A model generated the notes under the pieces. It had not been told where the DNA came from and did no database searches. It saw nothing but the letters and a program-made list of their open reading frames with translations. 64,000 nucleotides of DNA from a bacterium (GTDB taxonomy: Bacteria; Cyanobacteriota; Vampirovibrionia; Gastranaerophilales; Gastranaerophilaceae): NCBI GenBank assembly GCA_017536545.1, contig JAFXHF010000017.1:110884-174883 (forward strand). Direction: 5' to 3'. This document shows, in pieces, positions 37,875 through 46,019 of this stretch. The translations under genes were made by a program, and so were the position numbers. How positions within the stretch are numbered: the first letter of the stretch is position 1; every line of letters begins with the position of its first letter.

Positions 37875-38864
37875 TTGAAAAACTCAAAAGTCAAACCATT
37901 AACCAAAGAACAACTAATAATTTCAATAGATAGATTGACTAGATTTAAAAATACTGAATCTAAATATTTAAGAGTTTTTTTTGATATTTTAACAAATAAT
38001 CTAATTTCTCCAAAATTCAAAAAATCAGATTTGGAAGAAATGGATTATAAAGAATTAACATCATGGGCTGAATACATAATCAATACATCACTCGAGGCTT
38101 TAGGTTGTGTTTTGCAAAGAAATTACGTGCTTAATCAAAAATTGTTAGCGTATGAGAAAACTGTTTTTAATTGCGATAATAATGTTATTAAGCTCTTGGA
38201 TAATAAGATAGATTATAATGCTTTTTTACCATTTATTGATGAAAATTCTCCAAAAAATTTAAAATGGTTAAAAGCACTAGCGATCTCTGAAAATATTGAA
38301 ATTGTTCGGGAAGAAAAATCTTTATGTTTCCCAATAAAAATGGTAGTTATAGCTGAAGGTGCAACAGAAGAAACATTGTTACCAGAGTTTGCCAAACGTT
38401 GTGGGTATGATTTTGACAAGCATGGCGTCTATGTATTATCTGCTGGCGGTAAAAACCAAGTTGTAAAATTGTATTATCAGCTTGTAGAGTCTTTAAAATT
38501 ACCTATATTTATTCTTTTAGATAAAGACGCAAAAGAAAATTTAGAGGAAATAAAACCTCGTTTACGTAATATTGATAAAGTACATTTACTTGCTTGTGGC
38601 GAATTTGAGGATCTTTTACCTCTTGATTTGGTTAAAAGAACTCTAGAATATGAATTAAGTAATATATCAATACTTGAACAAGAAATGTTTAATTCCGCAG
38701 AACCAAAAGCGAAAATATTAGAAGAAGTTTTTAAAACCCGAGGCATGCACGAGTTTAAAAAAGTAGAATTTGCTCAGATGATTAAAAATAATATTAAATA
38801 TAAAAAAGATATTTCTCCCGAAATCGCTGAAATTATTGATGAAATTAAAGTTGTAGCAGAATAA
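37875..38864 (+). CDS. Stand-alone TOPRIM-domain protein (OLD-nuclease type)
   Basis: 329 residues, TTG start after AGAAGGT. The N-terminal ~150 residues are helical. The TOPRIM domain (~155-260) shows the acidic pattern: MVVIAEGATEETLLPEFAK, HGVYVLSAGGKNQVVKLYY, and IFILLDKDAKENLEEIKPRL, followed by ACGEFEDLLPLDLVKR. This matches the C-terminal TOPRIM of OLD-family nucleases, but no ATPase domain is attached or adjacent. Possible role in DNA/RNA cleavage or defence; not shown. Confidence 0.78.
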   Translation: MKNSKVKPLTKEQLIISIDRLTRFKNTESKYLRVFFDILTNNLISPKFKKSDLEEMDYKELTSWAEYIINTSLEALGCVLQRNYVLNQKLLAYEKTVFNCDNNVIKLLDNKIDYNAFLPFIDENSPKNLKWLKALAISENIEIVREEKSLCFPIKMVVIAEGATEETLLPEFAKRCGYDFDKHGVYVLSAGGKNQVVKLYYQLVESLKLPIFILLDKDAKENLEEIKPRLRNIDKVHLLACGEFEDLLPLDLVKRTLEYELSNISILEQEMFNSAEPKAKILEEVFKTRGMHEFKKVEFAQMIKNNIKYKKDISPEIAEIIDEIKVVAE

Positions 38865-38897
38865 TTCAAGATTATAAAAATTTTTTAAACCAAATAG

Positions 38898-38926
38898 TTG
38901 ACATTTAATTTTGTTCAAGATAGAAT
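38898..38926 (+). promoter_or_regulatory. tRNA-Glu promoter
   Basis: TTGACA (38898-38903), 17-bp spacer, TAGAAT (38921-38926). Start near 38933, giving a ~20-base 5' leader to the tRNA. Confidence 0.85.
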
Positions 38927-38952
38927 GAGTTTCGTAAGCCGATTAGGCACTA

Positions 38953-39028
38953 GCCCCCATCGTCTAGAGGCCTAGGACAACACCCTTTCACGGTGTAGAC
39001 AGGGATTCGAATTCCCTTGGGGGTACCA
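38953..39028 (+). tRNA. tRNA-Glu (anticodon TTC)
   Basis: Cloverleaf: acceptor GCCCCCA with TGGGGGT (G1-U72 wobble), D arm around TCTAGAGGCCTAGGA, anticodon stem ACACC/GGTGT with loop CTTTCAC and anticodon TTC, T arm AGGGA-TTCGAAT-TCCCT, discriminator A and encoded CCA. Sequence and the wobble closing pair resemble cyanobacterial and plastid tRNA-Glu. Own promoter and terminator. Confidence 0.97.
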
Positions 39029-39042
39029 TTTAAATATAACTG

Positions 39043-39067
39043 GAACCAATGGTGGTTCTTTTTTTTT
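39043..39067 (+). terminator. Terminator after tRNA-Glu
   Basis: GAACCA pairs with TGGTTC (loop ATGG), followed by nine T. Confidence 0.88.
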
Positions 39068-39151
39068 GTATAAAATGCTTCACCATAGTTGTAATTCTTT
39101 AAATAATAATTGTAAAATTTACAATTATTAACCAAGATGTTGATTTTTGTA

Positions 39152-39321
39152 TTGACTTATGTTAACCTAAGTCTGTAACTATAAATGAGGAAAAATATTT
39201 TATGTATACAATAATCCGACGCAATAAACGTTTTTTGAAAGGCTTGTTTTAAAGACAGGACGTTTAGCGTGTTGGGAAAAGATTTAAAACAGAGCCTTAA
39301 ATAACAAAAGGCTCTGTTTTT
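39152..39321 (+). ncRNA. Short transcription unit with own promoter and terminator; small RNA or mini-gene
   Basis: TTGACT (39152-39157) with TAACTA/AACTAT ~18-19 bp downstream gives a start near 39186. The unit ends in a 13-bp hairpin: AAAACAGAGCCTT (39286-39298) with AAGGCTCTGTTTT (39308-39320). The ~135-base RNA contains only a 16-codon frame (ATG at 39201, MYTIIRRNKRFLKGLF), very basic, with weak ribosome-site support. Could be a regulatory RNA or encode this peptide. Confidence 0.45.
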
Positions 39322-39406
39322 AATTGTAACAAATGTAAAAAAATAATTGTTGAAAAGGCAATTAATTTTAGTTAGTAGGTTTATAAGGAACGTGAAGGTT
39401 AATATT

Positions 39407-39496
39407 ATGAAAAATCAAAATAATTCTCGAAAGCGCTCAACTGTTAAAGCGAATGCTCCAATCGTGAAATTGATGAATTTAATTTGGGGCTTGTAA
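39407..39496 (+). CDS. Possible 29-residue basic peptide
   Basis: ATG after GAAGG; begins MKNQNNSRKRSTVKANAP and ends with a hydrophobic VKLMNLIWGL. It lies 51 bp before the 454-residue protein gene and may be a leader peptide or independent microprotein. A CGGAG/CTCCG hairpin lies between the two. Evidence is only the ribosome site and the amphipathic composition. Confidence 0.35.
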   Translation: MKNQNNSRKRSTVKANAPIVKLMNLIWGL

Positions 39497-39547
39497 TACA
39501 CAAGTTGAGGCGGAGTCGTTTGTGCTCCGTAGAAGGAATAAGGAAAA

Positions 39548-40912
39548 ATGATACCACAAGTAACAGTAAGTACAGCAAGTAAAATATATTCAGTATTAGG
39601 TAATAATAGTTCACTAGTCCCTTTAGCAATGAAAGATATTGCTAATAGTTGCGGTTTAACAGCAGCTTCTTATATGGCAGGGGATTCACACGAAGGTAAA
39701 GATAGATTTATTGATGAATTTGGAACACAAGCAATTTGGCTTTTTGGTATTCCAGTTTATAAAAAAGCTTTAGATTTTGCAATGTTTAAACCAATGGGGT
39801 TTGATCCAAAAGTTGATGCAAGAATTCTTAAAAATCAAGATATTTTAAAAGCTGCTCAAGAGTTTGCAGCTAATGATGAAATTCTAAACGGTTTGAAAAA
39901 AGTTGCAGCAAATCAGTCTAAATATAAGCATATGACTATTGCAAAATTTGCAGCATCAACACTTTTAACTTGTGTAACATATTTCGGTTTGACAAAATTC
40001 AGACATAAATATACAGAAAATCAAATTAAAAAAGAATATTTTGAAAAACATCAGCAAAAAGGTAAAGATGTTTCATTTATGGATAGTTCAGTGGCAACTG
40101 CTAACGTGCCATTCTCATCTGCTTTTTCTGAAGTTCATGGAAAAAATAATAAAAATGTAACTTTCACAGGAGGAGTGCAAGACTTTATATTCGATCCAGT
40201 TAAAAACTTGATGCTTGTCGATGCAACAATTACAGGCGAAAGACTTTCTCATTCAAGAAACCCTCAAGATTTCTTTGGGTATGTAATTAAAGAAGGTAGT
40301 TTCTGGGCATTTATGTATTTAGCTGGCCCTATGATTTCTAAGGCTTTAGAAAAAAGAGCCGAAGCAAAAGGAAGATCAATTGATTTAGATGCTAGAGTTA
40401 TTGAATCTCCAGTGTTTAAAAATGCCTTTGCGGATGGTTCTATCAAGTCTCACTTAGAAGCTTTCAAGGCTGCCGATGTATCTGATGTCGATATTTACAA
40501 ATATGCAGTAAATCCGAAAACAAATAATTTGCTTGTAGAATTTGCAAAAATGTCAGATATTATTGAGGTTGTGGATAAAAAAGCAAAAGTTCAAATTGCT
40601 GATACAAGAAGATTTATTGATTTGGGTGATTTGAGAGGTGTTGCTTCTAAAGTAGAAAAACTTTTAGGTCAATTTGAAGGTTCTGGTGAATCTATTGATG
40701 TATTTATGGATGTTGTAAGAAAAGCCAAAAGAAGTGCTATTAGAACAAATATTGGATCTTGTATTGGTGCTTTAGGTATTCTTGCCCCATCAATCATGCT
40801 TTTATCAAGAAAATTGAGTCCAGAATCTGAATATCAAGTTAAAAAAGATATTGAAGAACAATTAGCTCATCAACAGGGTCTTGATACAAAAGGTTTAAAA
40901 GTAAATGCCTAA
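39548..40912 (+). CDS. Lineage-specific protein with hydrophobic segments, function unknown
   Basis: 454 residues, unrecognised, no Sec signal (MIPQVTVSTASKIYSVLGNN). Hydrophobic segments at ~140-160 (KFAASTLLTCVTYFGLTKF), ~255-270 (SFWAFMYLAGPMI) and ~405-425 (GSCIGALGILAPSIMLLS). In the middle, NKNVTFTGG is an FxG-type motif like those in neighbouring lineage-specific proteins. Much of the rest is helical and charged. AAGGA ribosome site. It precedes the perR-like gene, which has its own promoter. Confidence 0.8.
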   Translation: MIPQVTVSTASKIYSVLGNNSSLVPLAMKDIANSCGLTAASYMAGDSHEGKDRFIDEFGTQAIWLFGIPVYKKALDFAMFKPMGFDPKVDARILKNQDILKAAQEFAANDEILNGLKKVAANQSKYKHMTIAKFAASTLLTCVTYFGLTKFRHKYTENQIKKEYFEKHQQKGKDVSFMDSSVATANVPFSSAFSEVHGKNNKNVTFTGGVQDFIFDPVKNLMLVDATITGERLSHSRNPQDFFGYVIKEGSFWAFMYLAGPMISKALEKRAEAKGRSIDLDARVIESPVFKNAFADGSIKSHLEAFKAADVSDVDIYKYAVNPKTNNLLVEFAKMSDIIEVVDKKAKVQIADTRRFIDLGDLRGVASKVEKLLGQFEGSGESIDVFMDVVRKAKRSAIRTNIGSCIGALGILAPSIMLLSRKLSPESEYQVKKDIEEQLAHQQGLDTKGLKVNA

Positions 40913-40916
40913 ATGC

Positions 40917-40945
40917 TTGACAAATTTATAAAAATCGGATAAAAT
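40917..40945 (+). promoter_or_regulatory. Promoter of the PerR-rubredoxin pair
   Basis: TTGACA (40917-40922), 17-bp spacer, TAAAAT (40940-40945). Confidence 0.85.
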
Positions 40946-40975
40946 GACAATAGTTATCACTTTAGGAAAGATTTT

Positions 40976-41362
40976 ATGAATTATTCTAAGCAAAGGGAAA
41001 AGATACTTGATGTTTTAACAAATAATGCGGTCCATCCAACTGCGGAAACTTTGTTGGAATTGTTAAAGTCTGAAAATGCTAACATTGGGTTTACTACATT
41101 GTACCGTAACCTAAATAAGTTAGCACAAGCTGGGATAATTAAGAAAATTGATGGGCTAGAGGCTTCTGCACATTTTGATCATAATACATTTGAGCACTAT
41201 CATTTTATTTGTGAAGAATGTGGAAAGGTTTTTGATATCCCAGCTGAAGTAGCTCCTGATTTGGTAAAAAATACCCAGTCGGCTACCGGATTTGATATTG
41301 CGGGATACGATATTGTGTTCCATGGTGTATGTACAGAATGTAAACAAAAGAAAGGACAATAA
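40976..41362 (+). CDS. perR: Fur-family repressor, PerR-like
   Basis: 128 residues. N-terminal winged helix (HPTAETLLELL, TTLYRNLNKLAQAG) and a C-terminal metal-binding dimer domain (HFDHNTFEHYHFICEECGKV). Structural zinc from CEEC and CTEC. The D..H.H arrangement in HFDHNTFEHYHF matches the PerR regulatory site rather than Fur or Zur, suggesting a peroxide sensor. The next gene, rubredoxin, three bases downstream fits an oxidative-stress unit. Confidence 0.85.
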   Translation: MNYSKQREKILDVLTNNAVHPTAETLLELLKSENANIGFTTLYRNLNKLAQAGIIKKIDGLEASAHFDHNTFEHYHFICEECGKVFDIPAEVAPDLVKNTQSATGFDIAGYDIVFHGVCTECKQKKGQ

Positions 41363-41365
41363 ATT

Positions 41366-41503
41366 ATGGAAAAATGGATTTGTGAAATTTGTGGATATGA
41401 ATATGATCCAGCTGAAAACGATGGTGTAGCATTTGAAAATCTTCCAGAAGATTATGTGTGCCCACTATGCGGTGTAGGAAAAGATCAATTCAGACAAGCG
41501 TAG
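41366..41503 (+). CDS. Rubredoxin
   Basis: 45 residues with both iron knuckles: [10 protein letters not shown] and [12 protein letters not shown] one-iron electron carrier; in anaerobes it delivers electrons to peroxide- or superoxide-reducing enzymes (rubrerythrin, desulfoferrodoxin), none of which is in the window. AAAGGA ribosome site, three bases after the PerR-like stop, so co-transcribed with and probably controlled by it. Confidence 0.95.
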   Translation: MEKWICEICGYEYDPAENDGVAFENLPEDYVCPLCGVGKDQFRQA

Positions 41504-41525
41504 TCAAATATTATAAATCTCATAC

Positions 41526-41560
41526 AAGGTCTTAGCTTATACGAGTTAAGACCTTTTTTA
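41526..41560 (+). terminator. Terminator after rubredoxin
   Basis: AAGGTCTTA pairs with TAAGACCTT (12-base loop), followed by T residues. Confidence 0.85.
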
Positions 41561-41577
41561 ATTTATATATTTTCCTC

Positions 41578-41602
41578 AAAAAAAAGCCCCACGGTGTGGG
41601 GT
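41578..41602 (-). terminator. Minus-strand terminator with no minus-strand gene upstream
   Basis: On the minus strand CCCCAC-ACC-GTGGGG is followed by C and eight or nine U. The nearest upstream minus-strand gene, fabZ, already has its own terminator at ~42.4 kb. A minus-strand RNA from the 41.6-41.8 kb gap is therefore likely. On the plus strand the hairpin lacks a good U-run. Confidence 0.7.
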
Positions 41603-41776
41603 TAAAATTTGTCTAGGAATTAGGAATAGGATAATGTTCTCTCTTTTTATTTACTTAAACGGAATTTGAAATCTCTCTCTTAATATCTCTCGTGTTTATT
41701 TAATGTTTACATATATATAAAGTATATACTTTTTATGTAATTTCAAAGATAATTAAATCTGTTACAATTTGTAATA

Positions 41777-41805
41777 TTTGCTAATTTTGTAGCAAGAAAT
41801 ATTAT
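41777..41805 (+). promoter_or_regulatory. Promoter/operator-like element, second copy
   Basis: TTTGC (41777-41781), seven bases, GTAGCAA (41789-41795), four bases, TATTAT (41800-41805). TTGCTA and TAGCAA form a perfect dyad. Same layout as at 26160-26189. Confidence 0.45.
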
Positions 41806-41852
41806 TTATGAGAATTATAGTAGTGTATAAAAATTAAAAGGAGTTCTCTAGA

Positions 41853-42377
41853 ATGGAAGTTAGAAATAATTATTCTCCAGCGTTTACGGGTATTGTACTT
41901 AAAGCTGATATGAACAAAATGCAACGTGCTGTTAGTACTTGTGTTTCAGATATGTTAGATTATACTGATGAATATGTAAAAGTTGCAGATGATGTAGATG
42001 TATATTTTTTACCGGGTAAATCTGCCAAATCTGTAGTTGTTAAATTTATGAATTCGTTTAGTGATATGTTCTACCGCAAAGGTAATAGGCCAGTTCAAAC
42101 AACAATTGAAGCTGGTTCTAATTACGAAAAGGCAATAGATAATATTTGTGCAAAATTAAAAGCTATTAGAGAAGGTAAGTTTGAGCTTCCAGCTTATGAT
42201 GAAACCAAATTCTTAACTCATGATACAGATTTAGCAAAAATTGATCCTGATGCGTATGCAGAATTAGTAGAGGATATTGAAGCAGTTGCACCTACAATTG
42301 GTAAAGAAGCTGCTGAGTCTTTAGCTGTAGATTCATATCAAAGACTTAAAAAAGTTAATCCACGTGCGGAAATATAA
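41853..42377 (+). CDS. Lineage-specific protein, unknown function
   Basis: 174 residues, no signal peptide. Begins MEVRNNYSPAFTGIVLKADM, with the PAFTG version of the FxG motif. The rest is acidic and mixed alpha/beta (VDVYFLPGKSAKSVVVKF, YDETKFLTHDTDLAKID). Strong AAGGAG. Own promoter-like element and terminator. Confidence 0.78.
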   Translation: MEVRNNYSPAFTGIVLKADMNKMQRAVSTCVSDMLDYTDEYVKVADDVDVYFLPGKSAKSVVVKFMNSFSDMFYRKGNRPVQTTIEAGSNYEKAIDNICAKLKAIREGKFELPAYDETKFLTHDTDLAKIDPDAYAELVEDIEAVAPTIGKEAAESLAVDSYQRLKKVNPRAEI

Positions 42378-42390
42378 TTGATATAAGTAA

Positions 42391-42424
42391 AAAAGAGGAA
42401 CCAATTGGTTCCTCTTTTTTTTAT
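42391..42424. terminator. Bidirectional terminator between the 174-residue gene and fabZ
   Basis: AAAAGAGGAACC pairs with GGTTCCTCTTTT around AATT, with a T-run on the plus side and an A-run on the other; both converging genes end here. Confidence 0.9.
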
Positions 42425-42434
42425 TAGTGAAAAT

Positions 42435-42881
42435 TTATTTGATAGCAAATGTCATATCAGCTTCAACGCAAACTTTACCATCGACTGTACCAACGCCGTG
42501 AGCTTTGCATACAGGACCTTTTAATTTTGTTAATTCAACTGACATTTCAAATCTATCACCAGGTCTTACAATATTTTTAAATCTAGCATTTTCAACGCCA
42601 GCGTATAAAGCTAATTTACCTTCAAATTGTGGTAAAGTTAACAAAATTGGAGCTGCACATTGAGCCATAGCTTCAAGTTGTAACACGCCAGGCATAATTG
42701 GGTTATTTGGGAAGTGTCCTTGGAAGAACTCTTCGTTCATTGTTAGGTTTTTATAACCTTTTGAATATTCGCCAGGTGCACACTCTGTGATTTTATCAAC
42801 TAATAAGAAAGGGTATCTGTGAGGTAACATTTCCATAATTTGCATTATGTCAAAACTTAGGATATTTTTTTCTTCTGACAT
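42435..42881 (-). CDS. fabZ: 3-hydroxyacyl-ACP dehydratase FabZ
   Basis: A 148-residue hot-dog-fold enzyme of fatty acid elongation. Catalytic His in MLPHRYPFLLVDK and Glu in FPNNPIMPGVLQLEAMAQ. AAGGAG ribosome site. Last gene of the rfaE2-lpxD-lpxC-fabZ series, 10 bp after lpxC. Confidence 0.96.
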   Translation of the reverse strand: MSEEKNILSFDIMQIMEMLPHRYPFLLVDKITECAPGEYSKGYKNLTMNEEFFQGHFPNNPIMPGVLQLEAMAQCAAPILLTLPQFEGKLALYAGVENARFKNIVRPGDRFEMSVELTKLKGPVCKAHGVGTVDGKVCVEADMTFAIK

Positions 42882-42891
42882 TTTTTTCTCC

Positions 42892-43710
42892 TTATATTTC
42901 TATCAATTTATCTTTTAACATTTTTGCTACTTTTACGTGGACTGCGTGTCCAGCTTCTTTTGCTAGGATTTGGCATCTTAGATTTAAAGGATTTACTCCT
43001 GTTAAGTATAAATCACCAATTAAATCAAGCATTTTGTGTTTTACTTGTTCGTGTTCTGAGCGTAATTCTGTTGTGTAACCACCGTCATCGGTTAACCCAA
43101 CAGTGTTTTCTTGAGTTACGCCTTGAGCAAAGCCTAGCATTTGATATTTTTTCAAATCTCTATAAAATCCAAATGTTCTAGCTTCAATGATTTCGTATTT
43201 GTTTTTAGGGTTGTAATTAACAAATCTTCTTGTTAAATCAGGATGATCATAGTTTACTGCATATGACATAAATAGGTTGTCGCTTGGTAAAATTACAAGG
43301 CTTGTTTTTCCATTTATGTAGTAAACAGGTTCTGATACTGTATAGAACTGTTCTTTTGCAAAGAAAGATTTATCTGTTCCAGCTTCTTTGATTGCTTCAA
43401 CCCATTGCAAAGCACTACCATCTAAGATTGGGACTTCTTCTTCTGTCATGCAAATATCAACAGAGTCAATATTGCAGAACGCAAGGGCTGCTGATAAATG
43501 TTCAGTAAGCATTGCTTTAGCTTTTTTTGTGCCTAATACAACGCAATGGTCTGTTGCAACGACATTATCAACATCAGCAGTAAATGCATCTTTGTCCTTT
43601 ACAAAGTATCTTATCTGTCCAGAATTTGATGGGAACAAAGTTACTTCGCAAGGTTTATTTTTCATTAAGCCGTTTCCGACAATTTTAACTTCTTTCTTAA
43701 GCGTTACCAT
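42892..43710 (-). CDS. lpxC: UDP-3-O-acyl-N-acetylglucosamine deacetylase LpxC
   Basis: A 272-residue zinc deacetylase, the committed step of lipid A synthesis. Zinc and active-site segments: TEHLSAALAF, EEVPILDGSALQWVEAI, a LRSEHEQVKHKMLDLIGDLY segment with the His..Asp ligands, and C-terminal EAGHAVHVKVAKML. AAGAGGA ribosome site; six bases after lpxD. Confidence 0.96.
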   Translation of the reverse strand: MVTLKKEVKIVGNGLMKNKPCEVTLFPSNSGQIRYFVKDKDAFTADVDNVVATDHCVVLGTKKAKAMLTEHLSAALAFCNIDSVDICMTEEEVPILDGSALQWVEAIKEAGTDKSFFAKEQFYTVSEPVYYINGKTSLVILPSDNLFMSYAVNYDHPDLTRRFVNYNPKNKYEIIEARTFGFYRDLKKYQMLGFAQGVTQENTVGLTDDGGYTTELRSEHEQVKHKMLDLIGDLYLTGVNPLNLRCQILAKEAGHAVHVKVAKMLKDKLIEI

Positions 43711-43716
43711 TTATTA

Positions 43717-44811
43717 TTAGTCCTCTTGGTGAGCTTCTTCAAATGATTTTAGCATTGGTTCAAATTTTCTGAATTTTGCGAAAATTTCTTGAGCATCTTT
43801 CATTGTTTTAAGTTGTTTGATGAAATCTTTTCTTGGTACAGCTGGGATACCAACGATGATTGATTTAGCTGGGAATGATTTTGTAACACCAGCTTTAGCT
43901 GTGATGATTGTATCTGAACCAATTTCGATGTGATCAGCCAAACCAGCTTGACCTGCGATAACTACTCTATCACCGATTACGCAGCTTCCTGCAATACCTA
44001 CTTGTGAAACGATTAAACAACCTTTACCGATACGGCAGTTGTGACCAATCATAACTAAGTCATCGATTTTTGTGTTATCACCAATAATAGTGTTTTCAAT
44101 AGTACCTCTGTCAATTGCTGTATTAGCACCGATTTCAACATTATTGCCGATTACAACAGAACCGATTGATGGGATTTTGAAGATAACTTGTTCTACATCA
44201 CCTTCTTTAATTTCACCATCTTGTCTAGCTTGTTCAATGTTGTTAGGGTTTTCTGTTACAAAGCTAAATCCGTCTGCACCTAGAGAAACTCCATGTTGAA
44301 GAATTACATCATTACCGATTTGAACTCTGTCACCAACGTTTACTCCAGGGTGGAAGAAACAGTTGTTACCGATTTTTACGTTACTTCCAATATAAGAATT
44401 AGCTAGAATTTTTGTATTATCGCCAATTACAGCGTTTGGAGAAACCACAACGTTAGGTCCGATACATACGTTTTGACCTAATTTTGCAGTTGGGTCAACA
44501 GTTGCTGTTGGGTGAATATCTTTATTTACAACAGGTGGAACGTAGAATAAATTTAATAATTTCATCATCGCAAGTCTTGGTCTTTCAACCTCAATTGTAG
44601 TGAAACCATCAATTTGTACCCCAAGTGGAACCAATGCAGCTTTAGCTTTTGAATTTGCAAGGTTTGCGATTTCTTCTTCACCTAAAGCAAGTGCTAATGT
44701 ATTTTCATCACTTAGTAATGGTGGAGCTATTTGTGTAATAGCAGGGCTTTCAGCCTTTGTTAGCATACCGCCTACAATTTGTGTGATTTCTTCTACTGTA
44801 AATGATCTCAT
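43717..44811 (-). CDS. lpxD: UDP-3-O-acylglucosamine N-acyltransferase LpxD
   Basis: 364 residues. N-terminal substrate-binding domain (~1-105), then a left-handed beta-helix of hexapeptides ([20 protein letters not shown]). Catalytic region [15 protein letters not shown], the [10 protein letters not shown] loop, and a C-terminal helix. Adds the second 3-hydroxyacyl chain to the glucosamine. AAGGAG ribosome site. Confidence 0.96.
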   Translation of the reverse strand: MRSFTVEEITQIVGGMLTKAESPAITQIAPPLLSDENTLALALGEEEIANLANSKAKAALVPLGVQIDGFTTIEVERPRLAMMKLLNLFYVPPVVNKDIHPTATVDPTAKLGQNVCIGPNVVVSPNAVIGDNTKILANSYIGSNVKIGNNCFFHPGVNVGDRVQIGNDVILQHGVSLGADGFSFVTENPNNIEQARQDGEIKEGDVEQVIFKIPSIGSVVIGNNVEIGANTAIDRGTIENTIIGDNTKIDDLVMIGHNCRIGKGCLIVSQVGIAGSCVIGDRVVIAGQAGLADHIEIGSDTIITAKAGVTKSFPAKSIIVGIPAVPRKDFIKQLKTMKDAQEIFAKFRKFEPMLKSFEEAHQED

Positions 44812-44835
44812 TCTACCTTCTCCTTATATTCAAAA

Positions 44836-45306
44836 TTAATTTTCTTTCATTTTTGCAATTGTTGAGGTTGTTGATTTCCCTTCAACAAAAGTTATAAATT
44901 CAACTCTTGTGTTATTTTTTCTCATTATGTCTGCTTCTGGCAAAGTTTCCATTGTGTAATCTGCACCTTTCGTGTAAACATCTGGTTTGATTTCATCTAA
45001 AAGTGATGCAGGGCTATCTTCGTCAAACATCACAACGTAATCAACACAAGATAGTGCACATAAAATTTCAGCTCTATCATCTTCGTTGTTTATAGGACGA
45101 GTTGGGCCTTTAATTGAGCGAACAGATTTGTCAGAATTTAGTAAAACAATACTGTAATCAGCGAAAGATTTTGTCTTTTGCAAGTATCTAACATGTCCAA
45201 CGTGCAAAATGTCAAAACAACCATTTGTTGTTACAACTGTTTTACCACTTTTGTGCAGTTTTTCGACAAAGTCTGCTACGTTTTCTCTTCTAAGAACTTG
45301 TCCCAT
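44836..45306 (-). CDS. rfaE2: Heptose-1-phosphate adenylyltransferase-type nucleotidyltransferase (RfaE2)
   Basis: A 156-residue cytidylyltransferase-fold enzyme with TNGCFDILHVGHVRYLQ (nucleotide-binding HVGH), LLNSDKSVRSIKGPTRP, DDRAEILCAL, and KGADYTMETLPE. Matches the C-terminal domain of HldE, making ADP-heptose for the LPS inner core. First gene of the lipid A cluster on this strand. The kinase half (RfaE1) is not in the window. Confidence 0.9.
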   Translation of the reverse strand: MGQVLRRENVADFVEKLHKSGKTVVTTNGCFDILHVGHVRYLQKTKSFADYSIVLLNSDKSVRSIKGPTRPINNEDDRAEILCALSCVDYVVMFDEDSPASLLDEIKPDVYTKGADYTMETLPEADIMRKNNTRVEFITFVEGKSTTSTIAKMKEN

Positions 45307-45380
45307 AAAATATACCCTCTAATACCCTAATTATATAATAAACACTACTAATTTAACCCATTTATTAACAAAAAGTAATA

Positions 45381-45409
45381 AAAATCCCCCTATTTATCAG
45401 GAGGATTTT
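45381..45409 (-). terminator. Terminator after the two small minus-strand genes
   Basis: AAAATCC-CCT pairs with AGG-GGATTTT with one mismatch (seven-base loop); T-run on the minus side. Confidence 0.7.
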
Positions 45410-45417
45410 TATTATAT

Positions 45418-45630
45418 CTAACTTTTTAATTTTTCGACAACTCTGGTTTTTGGATTAACAAAGCCTCTTAAAAATTTTGGGAGCTTCAATCTTACAGGTT
45501 TTGCGTTTTCGTAATTAGAACAAAGCCTTTCTGTTATAAGTCTTTGTGCTCTTTCTTGGGTTGGGTTATCGATTGTAAACTTTCGAGCTCCACGTATAAC
45601 TGGGGTAATTGTTAATTTTTTAATATCCAC
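45418..45630 (-). CDS. Small basic protein, unknown
   Basis: 70 residues, GTG start after AAAGAGGAAA, rich in Lys/Arg. Segments VIRGARKFTI and LPKFLRGFVNPKTRVVEKL. No domain recognised. 21 bp after the 103-residue gene, sharing its terminator. Confidence 0.65.
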   Translation of the reverse strand: MDIKKLTITPVIRGARKFTIDNPTQERAQRLITERLCSNYENAKPVRLKLPKFLRGFVNPKTRVVEKLKS

Positions 45631-45651
45631 GTATTTCCTCTTTCAAATTCT

Positions 45652-45963
45652 CTATTTTCTATTTACAAATACAATGCTTGTTTTGCGATGGATAGGGCTC
45701 CAAGGGGCAAATTCACTGTACTTTTCGCTATCAAGCATAGTTTGCATTTGTCTTACATAGACATCTGCGGGTGGTTGTTTTTCCAAAGTAACCACTTCAA
45801 GCTGACCGCCAATTCTAGGGGTAAGTCTTTGGAGAATTTCTTTTGTGGAATTTTCACGTTTAACTTCACGAGTTAATTTATGCTTAGAACTCCACCATTC
45901 TGGGTTGTGAAATTTTTTACCACCAACAGTTAGTGTAGATAATGCTTCTGATAATTTAGGCAT
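45652..45963 (-). CDS. Small protein, unknown
   Basis: 103 residues, GAAGGA ribosome site. Begins MPKLSEALSTLTVGGKKF; contains HNPEWWSSKHKLTREV and PADVYVRQMQTML. No signal, membrane segment or known motif. First of a two-gene unit with the 70-residue protein. Confidence 0.68.
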   Translation of the reverse strand: MPKLSEALSTLTVGGKKFHNPEWWSSKHKLTREVKRENSTKEILQRLTPRIGGQLEVVTLEKQPPADVYVRQMQTMLDSEKYSEFAPWSPIHRKTSIVFVNRK

Positions 45964-46019
45964 AGTTATTCCTTCGTTTTTTGTTTCTAAAACTAAAACA
46001 AAAAGTTTTTTGCTAAGTT

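Noticed and set aside
38950..39135. Minus-strand frame across tRNA-Glu
   Set aside because: It overlaps the tRNA and has no ribosome site.
45418..45963. Toxin-antitoxin pair from two adjacent small genes
   Set aside because: Neither protein shows a toxin or DNA-binding antitoxin motif, and the genes do not overlap.
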